Shown: positions 8,868-18,429 of the stretch, piece by piece
Layout: every line of letters begins with the position of its first letter
Position numbering within the stretch: position 1 is the first letter of the stretch
NCBI RefSeq assembly: GCF_026151205.1
Contig: NC_087073.1
Span: 10,364,411-10,392,635 of the forward strand
Source of the DNA: Bolinopsis microptera
Lineage: Eukaryota; Ctenophora; Tentaculata; Lobata; Bolinopsidae
DNA: 28,225 bases
Reading direction: 5' to 3'
Program-made: the position numbers and the translations under genes
Notes under the pieces: generated by a model
Database searches by the model: none
What the model saw: only the letters and a program-made list of their open reading frames with translations
What the model was told of the DNA's origin: nothing

Positions 8868-9096
8868 AGTATATATATACTTTTATGTGCAATGTGCATA
8901 TTTCTAAAAATTCGTATGTACTGAAACTATGTTGAAACTTTTACCACGTCTGAAAAATTGAAATCATTTCATTACTATCAAAAGAAGCATAAGGCTTATG
9001 TAGGCGATGTTTAACAGCGGTCACGTGTTTTTGTGACTGTGAACCCGCTTATATCTGAAATGTATTCGTTTTCAGATACTGACATTATAATACAAT

Positions 9097-9171
9097 AATA
9101 CCTTCGCTTCTTCGGGCTAATTCCCGACAGCTTGCTGGAGGGAATTTGCGGCCCGAAGAATCGAAGGTGTT
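9097..9171. repeat. 75-bp GC-rich hairpin
   Basis: AATACCTTCGCTTCTTCGGG at the left pairs with CCCGAAGAATCGAAGGTGTT at the right. The inner parts AATTCCCGACAGC and GCTGGAGGGAATT also pair, leaving a tiny loop. The outer word AATACCTTCGGTTCC recurs at 9325. The stem is far richer in GC than its surroundings. It may be a tiny foldback MITE. Confidence 0.65.
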
Positions 9172-9179
9172 ATTTGTTA

Positions 9180-11228
9180 TAACTATTGACGGTGGCTCCT
9201 GTAAGATGTGTAATGTGATACGTGCGCATGATACAATATAGTGTGTAATATATAGTGCACCACTGTTATTTGTTATGAAACTTCCCGCCAGCCAGTCTGA
9301 GGTGACTCGCAGAATGTGCTCATAATACCTTCGGTTCCTTGCGGGAACAAGAATTTTTCGTTGCATGGTAACGAACGGAAGGAAGGACACACGACATATT
9401 TAAACCCCGGCCCACCTATCTCGTTCTCCAAAATCCACGTTTTTCTGCAAAAACCTCCATTCGTAACCTTTCACTATTGCCTTTTTTCAAAAGGGTGAAA
9501 AGGAAAAAATCTGCAAATTATCAGCTCTCAGTGCAGAATGTCTTCATTTTTGTGCTACGCAACGACGCAGTAAATGGTTAAACTTACCTGGGAACTTAAG
9601 ATTTAGTAGAAAGAGGCTGGTGAAAACAATACTAGGTGAAACTCTCTTAAACGTTATAATTTAAAGTTAATTTGTTCTCCCTCACAACGTTAAGGTTTAA
9701 TTGTTTAAAACATACAAATTTAGAATAATAGAAGATGCGATGGAGAAAGACAGGCTGGCACCGTCCATTAAGAAAAAAACCACTTACCCCAGGTCACATG
9801 ACAATAGAACAAGAGTAATTTCCATTGTTATATCCAGATAACAATATGGGTGAAGCTAAGGGTGAAGTTGTTGTTTAAAAGTTAACAGGATAGACTGAGT
9901 TTCAAGTGTTTCAATTGTCAAAGATAAGCTATAAATGGGTAAAGTTGTCCGTCAGCCGTTAGTTGTCTTAACTGTCCTCGTTTCTAAGATGGCATTTCTC
10001 TTGTTTCATAAAATATTGATATTTGACCAATTTATAGGCCACAATCTATCAAATCTGATTCGTATTCCCAAATATGGTCTTGAATACAGGTTTTGGCTCA
10101 TAACATAGCAAATTTTTGTCTAATTTGGGCATGTTACGGTGATTTGGCACAATTGAGCCAAAATTTGATCAAATATGGGCATGGCTGGGACCGGTGGGCA
10201 CCTGGAGTACGTGACTCCCTCAAAAGTTCGATCACAGGCCCTAATTTGTTGGTCGAAGTCTAATTTCACAAAAATCAGGGTGAACCCCCTTAAACGCAAA
10301 CCGCAAGAGGACAATGGGTCAATTCGCATCACATTCCTAAACTAGAAAGCAACAAGATAATTAACTTTATAACACAGGTGCTCGAGAACTCTTTAAATTC
10401 CTCTTTAACCCACACAATAAGCCGTGTTTCATGTGATTTAACTACACTCCCATTCATTCTGTTACACAAGCCTTACATTTGTAGTTTGCTGTGCGTGTGT
10501 GCGTGAGGGATGTAACTTTTAACACCTTTGGTATTTCGTCTGATAGTGTTGGTATTTAGATATATTTAAAGAGAACACCTGGTTTCTGGTATCGATTAGA
10601 GATATCAAGCTGCACTCTACAGTACCCCTCCTCCTTCTACTCCTCCTCTTTCTCCTTTTAGTATAATTTGTGCGCAATGTAGTCCACACACTGTAGTGTG
10701 TTACTACCTGGAAGAGCTATTGTTTATACTTGTATACAATGGCACGTGCACTGTCTCGCCCAGCATTGTACACATAGCAGTGTCTTTTTATTGTGTGCTC
10801 ATTCCTTCACTCGCTCTCTGCCATATCGTCACGGTTCCTCCTTTGCTCCTTAATTCGAGGAGTAATCCAGGAGATTTTCACTTTGCTTAAAAGACTTAAT
10901 TTGGTGTTCAGTTTAAGTTCAGGGTGTGGCCACACAAACCAATTTAAATTAAGTGATATGATACTATTATGAGCTACTCGCCACATGAAGAGTGGGTATG
11001 CTAATGTACTCATTTTCAACTTATAATTTATTTTCTGTGTTCTGCGAATTTATGCCCAAATATAGCTCGTATCGAATGACTCGTTGAGAATTATTGTTCC
11101 ATTACGCAATAGTTATCTGTATCTTAAAACTATGCAGTTGTTATTTATCTGTATTTCATCCTGTAATCAGATATACTCTATAGTGGTGTTATATAATGAC
11201 CGCATCGCTGTCATCTATAGTGCCATTA
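9180..11228. other. intron 1 interior, nothing recognised
   Basis: About 2 kb without a supported gene or repeat. Short open frames near 9.1-9.5, 10.1-10.3 and 10.7-11.6 kb are isolated and show no family motif. A pyrimidine tract ending in TTTTAG at 10660 resembles a splice acceptor but has no coding sequence after it. Confidence 0.5.
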
Positions 11229-11423
11229 CAGTAAAACCTAAATTTACCGCGGAGTTTTGGGGAAATGAAAGATCCGCGGTAAATCAGAATCCGCGGTATA
11301 TTAGGGTTTTGTTGTTTACATAATGCATGTTGAATGTTGATTGTTGAGCCCTATGTGGGGAAAGGATATAGCCGGGTTAACGGTAAATCGGGGCTTGGTA
11401 TATCGGAATTCGAAGTATTACTG
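11229..11423. mobile_element. pogo/Tigger-like MITE, 195 bp
   Basis: The left end CAGTAAAACCTAAATTTACC and the right end GGTATATC...TATTACTG are imperfect inverted repeats of the CAGTAAAACCT type known from pogo/Tigger elements. Both are flanked by TA (11227-11228 and 11424-11425), the expected target-site duplication. CCGCGGTAAAT-like words recur inside. There is no transposase, so it is non-autonomous. Confidence 0.7.
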
Positions 11424-11862
11424 TATACGAAATCGGCCCGTGAGATTGGTGCTCATTGGTCAATTGATACTTGTAGTAAATACTGCCAAAATAACAATCC
11501 TGCATCACTTAATCACTGCGTTATGGCGTCCACCACAATTACGTTGTCATTTTAGTTTCTTGCTCGTTATTTTGTGAACTTAATTTTTCCCTATTATTTT
11601 GTGTGATATAGAAAGTAAACGTGATTAAATTCATTTTGTTACGTCATTTGAAATTATAGAATGTAGACCAAGTTGTGGAAGTCTATCGAGCTAGATGATG
11701 GGGGGTAATCAGACCGTCAAAGAGTCTCTAGCAGCAATGTTATCCTTTACCAAGGATTTTCTCTTCCCTTCCCACAGCTACGAGTCATTCTCCTCTAAAA
11801 TTCACCACTTAGGTTTATAACGAACTTTGTGTTAAAACTTAAATGTTTTTTAAAAATCACTA

Positions 11863-12330
11863 TTCCCCCAGTCCCCACTATTCCCCCAGTCCCCACTATT
11901 CCCCCAGTCTCCACTATTCCCCCAGTCCCCACTATTTCCCCAGTCCCCACTATTCCCCCAGTCCCCACTATTCCCCCAGTCCCCACTATTCCCCCAGTCC
12001 CCACTATTCCCCCAGTCCCCACTATTCCCCCAGTCCCCACTATTCCCCCAGTCCCCACTATTCCCCCAGTCCCCACTATTCCCCCAGTCCCCACTATTCC
12101 CCCAGTCCCCACTATTCCCCCAGTCCCCACTATTCCCACAGTCCCCACTATTCCCCCAGTCCCCACTATTCCCCCAGTCCCCACTATTCCCCCAGTCCCC
12201 ACTATTCCCCCAGTCCCCACTATTCCCCCAGTCCCCACTATTCCCCCAGTCCCCACTATTCCCCCAGTCCCCACTATTCCCACAGTCCCCACTATTCCCC
12301 CAGTCCCCACTACTCCCCCAGTCCCCACTG
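11863..12330 (+). repeat. 18-bp minisatellite, ~26 units, just upstream of exon 2
   Basis: The unit is CCCCACTATTCCCCCAGT and is almost perfectly conserved; about six units carry single-base changes. Because 18 is a multiple of three, several frames stay open and give repeats such as TIPPVP. These are by-products, not proteins. The + strand is strongly pyrimidine-rich, and every unit contains TTCCCCCAG, a good match to a 3' splice site. The array ends about 39 bases before the true acceptor at 12368-12369 and forms the end of intron 1. Similar C-rich degenerate units continue to 12367. Confidence 0.95.
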
Positions 12331-12369
12331 TAACCCCATCTCCCCCAATATAACCCCATCTCTCCCCAG

Positions 12370-12491
12370 GACCTGGAGCAGCAGCTGATAGTCGCAAGAC
12401 TCTGGGAACATTCTCCGGTGTGTTTGTACCGTGCACTTTGAGCATGTTCAGTGCTATTCTCTTTCTACGTATGGGATACATCGTCGGATAC
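12370..12491 (+). CDS. SLC12A9-like: SLC12A9-like gene, exon 2 (first membrane helix)
   Basis: The exon lies between the acceptor CTCTCCCCAG and the donor GTGAGT. Two bases complete the split glycine codon from exon 1; then 40 codons follow, ending in phase 0. The product continues as [17 protein letters not shown], then [18 protein letters not shown] and YIVGY. This matches the start of the amino-acid permease domain of SLC12A9 (a Gly-Pro-Gly stretch, an Arg-Lys-Leu-Ser/Gly-Thr-Phe motif, then VVPTVLSMFS in vertebrates). The SLSMFS-type sequence favours SLC12A9 over the KCC and NKCC branches, whose equivalent helix reads differently. SLC12A9 (CIP1) is an orphan-like member of the cation-chloride cotransporter family. 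Confidence 0.85.
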
Positions 12492-12992
12492 GTGAGTTTC
12501 CTGTACTCGTTTTTTCTTAAGTCTGTTTTTAGGGGTTTAGTTGTAGGGAAATATATTATATATTAGGGATACATATTGTGCTGACGGCTGGAATTATAAT
12601 ACAATTTGTTATTATTATATATTTGTTTTCTGATGATAATCCTATGTGATGAGTTTACACAGCACCAGTCACAGTACTAAATTGCAATTATTAGATTATT
12701 GCGTAATAAGACCACTCAATCTTTTATTATAATATATGCTCATCACATAATATGATTAGGTGCCTTATATGGTTGTGTATACGAACTGAGATCAATTTTC
12801 TTTGGTCAACTGCGACTCAGCTATTGAAACGTGTTTCTGATTACACACCACTATCATGAGCTTAATTGTAACATAACCTGAAAAATAGTAAAATTACTAT
12901 CAAAGAGTTCTGTTCACGGAGGAATGATAAACACACTCATCAGTCATCATGTTCACTAATTAGACTAATTAATTGATAATCAATTAACCCAG
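12492..12992 (+). other. intron 2 of the SLC12A9-like gene (501 bp)
   Basis: It runs from donor GTGAGT to acceptor TTAACCCAG and joins two phase-0 exon ends. It holds a loose inverted pair, ATGTGATGAG and CTCATCACAT (about 12644 and 12738), possibly a MITE remnant. No coding sequence is seen. Confidence 0.75.
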
Positions 12993-13193
12993 GGTGGAGT
13001 GATAGACACGCTCATCATGTTCACGCTCTCCTTCTTCATCGTGATGATGACCATACTCTCTGTCTGCGCTATCTCCACTAACGGCGCTATCGAGGGTGGA
13101 GGAGCATACTTCATGATCAGTCGCTCTATTGGACCTGAGTTTGGGGGTGCTATGGGCATCATCTTCTTCTTCGCTCAGATATTCGGTTCTACT
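12993..13193 (+). CDS. SLC12A9-like: SLC12A9-like gene, exon 3 (second and third membrane segments)
   Basis: There are 67 codons in phase 0 at both ends. The sequence has GGVIDTLIMFTLSFFIVMM, TILSVCAISTNGAI, EGGGAYFMISRSIGPE and FGGAMGIIFFFAQIFGST. The block LSVCAI-TNG followed by GGGAYFMISR-GPE-GG is the most conserved part of SLC12 transporters and matches SLC12A9 best. The exon is followed by a perfect donor, GTAAGT (13194). Oddly, the donor codons read on as VSLG, which also fits the family, so an alternative end at 13203 before GTTATG is possible. No later exon was found in the remaining 15 kb, so the rest of the gene (transporter helices 4-12 and C-terminal domain) is outside the window or lost. 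Confidence 0.88.
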
Positions 13194-13822
13194 GTAAGTC
13201 TCGGTTATGTTTATTTTATTTTGTGAGAATTTTAAGACTGATAACATCTGGTGAGTATGTAAAATGGAACTTCTAGAACTATCTAGAATTATCCTCGCCA
13301 TTTTCATTTGTTGGTTTGAACCGAAAGGAAACCGGAAAATATTTTTTTAATTTATTTGAAACTTTTACAAATAATACATATACAATACAACAAAAATAAT
13401 TAAAAATAAACGACATCATGAGGCATTATGTTGTGTATATATATGTATTATAGATTATGTACTTTTTTTTGTTTAAAAAATGTCAGCTGAGCAAATACAC
13501 GAAAACATTATAGAAAAATATCCGATAAAACTCAAAATCTTATCAAGATTAGTTGCACTAGTTCATCTGATTCCACTGTCTGTATTTAGTAACTACTAAG
13601 TTAGACTTAGATATACTGAGTTCTTGTTTCATAATCAAACTGCCGTTTCGTGCTGCACTAGTGGGTTGGTTTTCTAAACTTTCACTACACCGAAAATCTG
13701 GCAATGGGAAAAATTCATTCAAAAAATTATATTATTGATTAATTATTATCATAGTTGAATAATTAATCAGAACAGTTGTCAAAGATAAATAAGTAACACA
13801 AAACTACGTGATTCGAATAAAC
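13194..13822. other. start of intron 3, AT-rich, nothing recognised
   Basis: About 630 bases follow exon 3 without a supported gene. An inverted pair around ATTAATTATTATC/GAATAATTAATC lies near 13737-13768. No further SLC12A9 exon is visible. Confidence 0.5.
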
Positions 13823-14811
13823 TTAGCTTGTTATCATTATATTATAATTACCTGTGGGCGAAACTGGAAGATAAGATCGGAAATACTGTGATAAATGTGT
13901 GACCACATTATCCACCTTGGTCCTGAGGAAAGACCTAAAACTTGGGACCGCCATGCAGTAAACAAAGAAGTTGCCCATTATATAGAAATGAGAGCACATG
14001 ACTAAACCCCTATTGATAGCAGTGTCTAGTTTACCTTCCCCCGAGTTATAGATTATAACAGATTTGGAGACTAGAAAGTAGATATTGGAGGGTACAATGG
14101 CAACTAGAGCTAAACTTGCGGTAAGTGTGACCGTTAAAATGCTATTCAAGGTACCCTGGCTCCGATTCTTCTTGCATTTCTTCCCGCTTTACGCATATGG
14201 TGTATCAAGAAGGTTGTTGTTACTGCTACTACTACAAGTGGAATGTAAAAATAGATTACAATGACTATGTCCAAAAGCAATGATTTCGATGTATACCCGT
14301 ACTCGCATATGTAACCTCTGTAGTCGAAATAAGTATCATTCTTGTCTGTGATGAGGAAAGCAATAGGAACGCTCGAAGAAAGTATCCAAACTGCTACTAC
14401 AACATGCACTCTTTTTCCGGCCAGGATTCTGGCTCTAGCAGGATACTTCAAAATGAGGAGCCTGCTGGTTGTCATCACACACACAAAGACTAGGCTAGTT
14501 GTCTGAGCGTAGTAGCTAATGTAAACTGTCAGGCTGCAGATGCGTTCCCTAAAGGCCCAGTCTTCCATGACGGCAGATACAAAACTAGGAAACACCCAGA
14601 ACACAGACAATATGATATCACACACAGCTATTTGTTCTATGTAAGTTATGATAATCCTGTGGACTCTGATAGCGTTGTATTTGATAGAGGCTATCAGGAT
14701 TACAGAGTCGCCGATGGATGAGGTTAGAAGAACCATGAAGATCCAGGCTGTGTAAGCGATAGTCCCTGCTTTGTCTTGCACCCTGGTTGAGTTAGAGTAT
14801 TCGTAGGACAT
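13823..14811 (-). pseudogene. rhodopsin-class (class A) GPCR with one frameshift
   Basis: The first frame starts at ATG 14811 (MSYEYSNST, with an N-glycosylation site NST in the extracellular tail) and covers helices 1-5: SSIGDSVILIASI (helix 1), IAVCDIILSV (helix 2, with the conserved Asp), a helix 3 that begins after the cysteine in RICSLTV and ends in TSR where DRY is usual, VAVWILSSSVP (helix 4), a loop cysteine in YICEYG, and YFYIPLVVV (helix 5). A one-base shift near 14180-14190 then moves KKCKKNRSQGTL, helix 6 (LVAIVPSNIYFLV) and helix 7 with NFFVY, the NPxxY equivalent, into another frame that ends at 13823. All seven helices are therefore present over about 328 codons, the normal length. 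Either it is a recent pseudogene or the assembly lacks one base. The ligand is unknown. It lies antisense, inside or just after SLC12A9 intron 3. Confidence 0.85.
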
Positions 14812-15190
14812 TGTCACCACTGATAAAATATGGTGAAGGTTACGAACTAAAGGACCTGTAATAGTTTATCAAATACTTTCTACTTGAATGCAACAACAAC
14901 AACAGCAACAATTGAACAACAATTATACTTGGATATAATAAAACGTTCGCGTAAGGCAGCAATATTGAAACTTTTCTACGAACTAAACTTTTACAATCTG
15001 ATACAAAACCATTAAAAGAGCTATTACAATTAATATAGGTGTTACTTAGCAGCCTGTTTTTATTTGTTAATTGCACCACCTTTCTCTGTTGCAAGTAAGT
15101 GGGCAATTTATAAGATATTCTAAAACTTTGTGGAAGTTACAGTTGGACTGCTGCTATCGACGATATAATGAACTGCTCCTGAAACACAAC
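14812..15190. other. upstream region of the GPCR, nothing recognised
   Basis: AT-rich sequence with a (CAA)n-like stretch at about 14888-14926 and no supported coding region. Any promoter of the GPCR would lie here, but no clear element is visible. Confidence 0.45.
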
Positions 15191-15430
15191 TTCAGAGCAA
15201 GATGCTATGAAATCAATCAGCAAGAGTTAGAATCACAATATTCAGAGCAAGATGTTATGAAATCAATCAGCAAGAGTTAGAATCACAATATTCAGAGCAA
15301 GATGCTATGAAATCAATCAGCAAGAGTTAGAATCACAATATTCAGAGCAAGATGCTATGAAATCAATCAGCAAGAGTTAGAATCACAATATTCAGAGCAA
15401 GATGCTATGAAATCAATCACCAAGAGTTAT
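15191..15430. repeat. 50-bp minisatellite, array A (~4.8 units)
   Basis: Units start with TTCAGAGCAAGATGCTATGA at 15191, 15241, 15291, 15341 and 15391. They continue AATCAATCAGCAAGAGTTAG then AATCACAATA. They are nearly identical, differing at one or two bases. The period is 50, not a multiple of three, so it is not coding. The same unit forms array B at 23331. Confidence 0.95.
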
Positions 15431-15618
15431 ATTGTCTCATATTGTGTGTTAGTTTGGTGTGAAGTATTATGGTCTTTTTAAAAAATAACAGTGTTAAACT
15501 AAATTGATATCAGTTAAAGATGATATATGTAACAGGTAAAATTCATATAATTGACGATTAAGAGATATGGGAGTGTGTTCAGGACTCTGAAAGTGGCATA
15601 CTCTTATAGCAATGGTAT

Positions 15619-15771
15619 GAAATGGTTAACTTTAGTCAAGGTCTCATGTCTCTACGACCTTCGCTTTTGGCGCTGTGAATCTTGCGCTTCAGCGCAATGC
15701 GCAAATTCCTGCAGGAACTTCCCGACATTGCATTGTAGAGACCTGAAACCTCGACTAAAGTTAACCATTTC
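15619..15771. mobile_element. 153-bp foldback MITE
   Basis: GAAATGGTTAACTTTAGTC at 15619 is matched exactly, as its complement, by 15753-15771. A further 18 inner bases (AAGGTCTCATGTCTCTAC and its partner) also pair with few changes. The 80-base centre holds smaller hairpins, GCGCTTCAGCGC and TTCCTGCAGGAA. The flanks are also partly inverted (GGTAT / CCTAC). There is no coding sequence. Confidence 0.75.
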
Positions 15772-15954
15772 CTACTGTTTATATTAGAGGAGCACACATT
15801 TAGAACTTCTTCCATACTCCTTCGTGACTAAATTGACGATTTAGATAATTTTACCTGTTAAAAATTGGTGAAAAATATGGGCGTGGCCCAAGTCAGTATT
15901 ATACGAAACCTTAGAGACACAATTTTTTTGGTTGTTCCTGACCCTATAGAGCAA

Positions 15955-16205
15955 CTAATTAGAGGTGATCTCTGAATATTTGAACGAAAAGTGGTTTTGT
16001 GAACCGCCTTATAATGCCAGATAACCCCCTCTATATCCCTGTCCCGCATCAGGGTTCGCAGTTCCTCTTTAGAGTTTGTCCCAATTTCCTTCAGTAACAT
16101 AGACAAGTAGCTTTGTCTTGGTCGGCCTTGATGTGCTCTACCAGAACCATGAATACGTTCCCACAAGACTAAATCCTTGGCAAGTAGCTCAGGATGTCTG
16201 ATTTG
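15955..16205 (-). pseudogene. LINE C-terminal fragment, RTE-like
   Basis: On the - strand it reads RHPELLAKDLVLWERIHGS, then RAHQGRPRQSYLSMLLKE and TNSKEELRTLMRDRD. The GRPRxSYxxxLxxxxG...ELxxLMxDRD layout is the usual end of endonuclease-type LINE polyproteins. There is no catalytic domain. It is a short orphan fragment beside the LINE A insertion, in the opposite orientation. Confidence 0.65.
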
Positions 16206-16279
16206 AGTAAACTAACCTGATTACCGGAAAAATTATTTAAGAACGAGAATCATGATCTATACAATTTTTGTCGAAATTT

Positions 16280-16369
16280 ACCTCATTTTACCTCATTCGG
16301 GCAGCCAAAAAAGGCAAAATTGGGATGAGGTAAAATGAGGTAAAATGAGGTTGACCCCCCCCCCCCCCC
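16280..16369. repeat. inverted ACCTCATTTT repeats followed by a 15-C run
   Basis: ACCTCATTTTACCTCATT at 16280-16297 is complemented by GATGAGGTAAAATGAGGT and a further GAGGTAAAATGAGG at 16324-16352. Fifteen consecutive C follow at 16355-16369. LINE A begins shortly afterwards. The C run is a likely length polymorphism and a possible assembly weak point. Confidence 0.8.
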
Positions 16370-16384
16370 ATATGTTAACAAAAA

Positions 16385-18429
16385 ACTATGTGAATTATCT
16401 GACATAAACGTTAAAAGCGCTCTATGTTGCCACGATAATCCTAAGATAGGAGAATTCTTGGTTGCAGAACTTACCCTGAAAGGGCACAAAAACGCGTTAA
16501 TCTGTAATATATATATCGCTCTCCAAGTGGGGACTTGAATGGTTTCATTGAACAATTAAAAATTTTCCTCCGTAACTTAGCAAGACATCGAAACAAAAAT
16601 ATCATACTGGCCGGAGATACTTACATAGACCTACTAGATTACGGGAGAATAGACTCTGTTACTAAGTATGCGGACACTCTAGCAGAGCATGGATTCGCTC
16701 CTGTGATATCAAGACCAACTAGAGTCACAGATCACAGTGCGACTATCATTGACCATATTTTCGTCAATAATTGCCACGCTGTTACAAAATCGGGAGTAAT
16801 TTCTGAATCAATCTCTGATCACTTGGCAACCTTTGTTACAATCATGGTTGATCAGAATAGGCTCAGTTGTAAACTTCAAGAAGATACAACAGAAACATCT
16901 TCTCGAGTAATAAACGATGACAGCACACAAAAGTTCGAGAACGACATTTCTGCTGTAGACTGGAACTTTGTTAATAACTATGATTCTGCAGATGACAAAT
17001 TTGAGGCTTTTGGGAAAAAATATAGTGAACTTTACGACCGAAATTTCCCAATTAAGGCAAAAAAGATTAAACCAGGCCGCCGTAAAAACACAAAGCCGTG
17101 GATCCAAGAATACGGTGCGCATGTGATCGCAAAAATAAATTTTATGAAGAATTATTCACTAACCCAACCACTGAAAATGATATCAGGTACAAGAAAATGA
17201 AGAAATTTGTGAATAAACACGTGGATAATAATATAAGGCCAAAAACAAATATTACAACGCGTACTTTACAAAATATTCTAGCGACAGCAGAAAACAATGG
17301 CAAATGGTTAAGAACTTGTTAAACAGAAAGCAAAAAGGCAAAATTAAGATAAACAAAATTAACTATAATGGGAACGAGATAACAGATTCTCAGCAAATTG
17401 CGAATAGCTTCAATGACTATTTCTGCAATATAGCTGAGACTCTTAAGAGAGAAAATGGTCTCGTATGTTTCGAGGGCCGGACTATCAAAACAGAAACTCA
17501 AGATAGCAAATGCCAGCGGAGCATGAATCTAGAAGATTCTTCCGCATCAGAAATAATTGAAATAGTTAAAGGTCTGAAAATTAAGTCGACTTCTGATATG
17601 AGTATACTTCCCCTGAAAAAAGTGAGCAATATACTTGCACCAGTGCTTAGATGCCTAGTCTCTGCGTCTCTACATCAGGGGAAGTTTCCACATAAATTGA
17701 AAATCGCGATTCAAGTAATTCCACTTCACAAAGGTGGGTCACGTGCTGAAGTTTCAAACTATCGACCTATCTCACTACTCTCATGTTTCTCAAAAATATT
17801 TGAAAAAATTATGCAAGCGCGACTATTAGATCACTTAAAGACAGAGAAAATCCTATTTGACTCCCAATACAGATTTCGGGCTGGGCATAGCTGCGAACAT
17901 GCTTACTAGAATTAGAAGCCCAAAACCATATCCACAGGGCACTAGAAAGAAAGCAGGTCACAGCGCTGCTTCTTTTAGACAACAGCAAGGCCTTTGACAT
18001 GTTTGACAGCAGTATTCTTTTAAGAAAACTTGAGCACTATGGAGTTCGGGGGTTGGCTTTATCTTGGTTTGACTCATATCTTACCGATAGAGAGCAATAC
18101 GTGAGCGTCAACAACTGTAAGTCCTCTCACCTTAAACTTAACTACGGAGTTCCACGGGGCTCCATTCTTGGACCAATTCTGTTCATAATTTACATCAACG
18201 ACCTTCCTCAGATTAGTAATTTAGCTAAACATATTTATTTCGCTGACGACGCAAACCTAATAATTTATAATAAGTACAGATCATACATTTGAACAACTTA
18301 ATGCATTGGTGAATGAGATTCTGACTTTGATAATTGATCGGGCTACTAATAACGGGCTTAAATTAAATGCTAGCAAAACTAAATATATGATCTTCACAAA
18401 TATATGATCTTCAAATATATGATCTTCAC
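16385..18429 (+). pseudogene. LINE A (CR1-like): endonuclease and N-terminal reverse transcriptase, broken
   Basis: The endonuclease domain starts around 16390 (EFLVAELTLKGHKN) and is clearest in the frame 16535-17200: NIILAGDTYIDLLDYG, where the usual catalytic GDxN Asn appears as Tyr, and SESISDHLATF, the SDH box. After frameshifts near 17110 and 17220 the linker follows. The polymerase start sits at 17304-17909 (VIPLHKGG, VSNYRPISLLSCFSKIFEK). Another shift leads to LLLLDNSKAFDMFD, GVPRGSILGPILF and IYFADDANLII, with the frame lost again at 18292. The protein is then cut by the inserted CR1 copy 2 and resumes at 21646. The element is long and old; at least four frame breaks make it inactive. 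Confidence 0.9.
18381..18429 (+). repeat. triplicated 15-17-bp word at the CR1 copy 2 junction
   Basis: AAATATATGATCTTCAC occurs at 18381-18397 and 18413-18429, with the shorter AAATATATGATCTTC between them (18398-18412). The first copy is LINE A coding sequence (KYMIF). The extra copies sit exactly where CR1 copy 2 begins. Confidence 0.85.

Noticed and set aside
10655-10690. Polypyrimidine tract plus AG as an extra SLC12A9 exon start
   Set aside because: Exons 1 and 2 already join in phase, and no coding sequence of the family follows.
11795-12481. Long open frames on both strands over the minisatellite (GIVGTG-, TIPPVP- and SPHYSP-type repeats)
   Set aside because: They arise because the 18-bp unit is a multiple of three and lacks stops in several frames. 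The array is intronic, directly before an acceptor, and an in-frame TAA separates it from exon 2.
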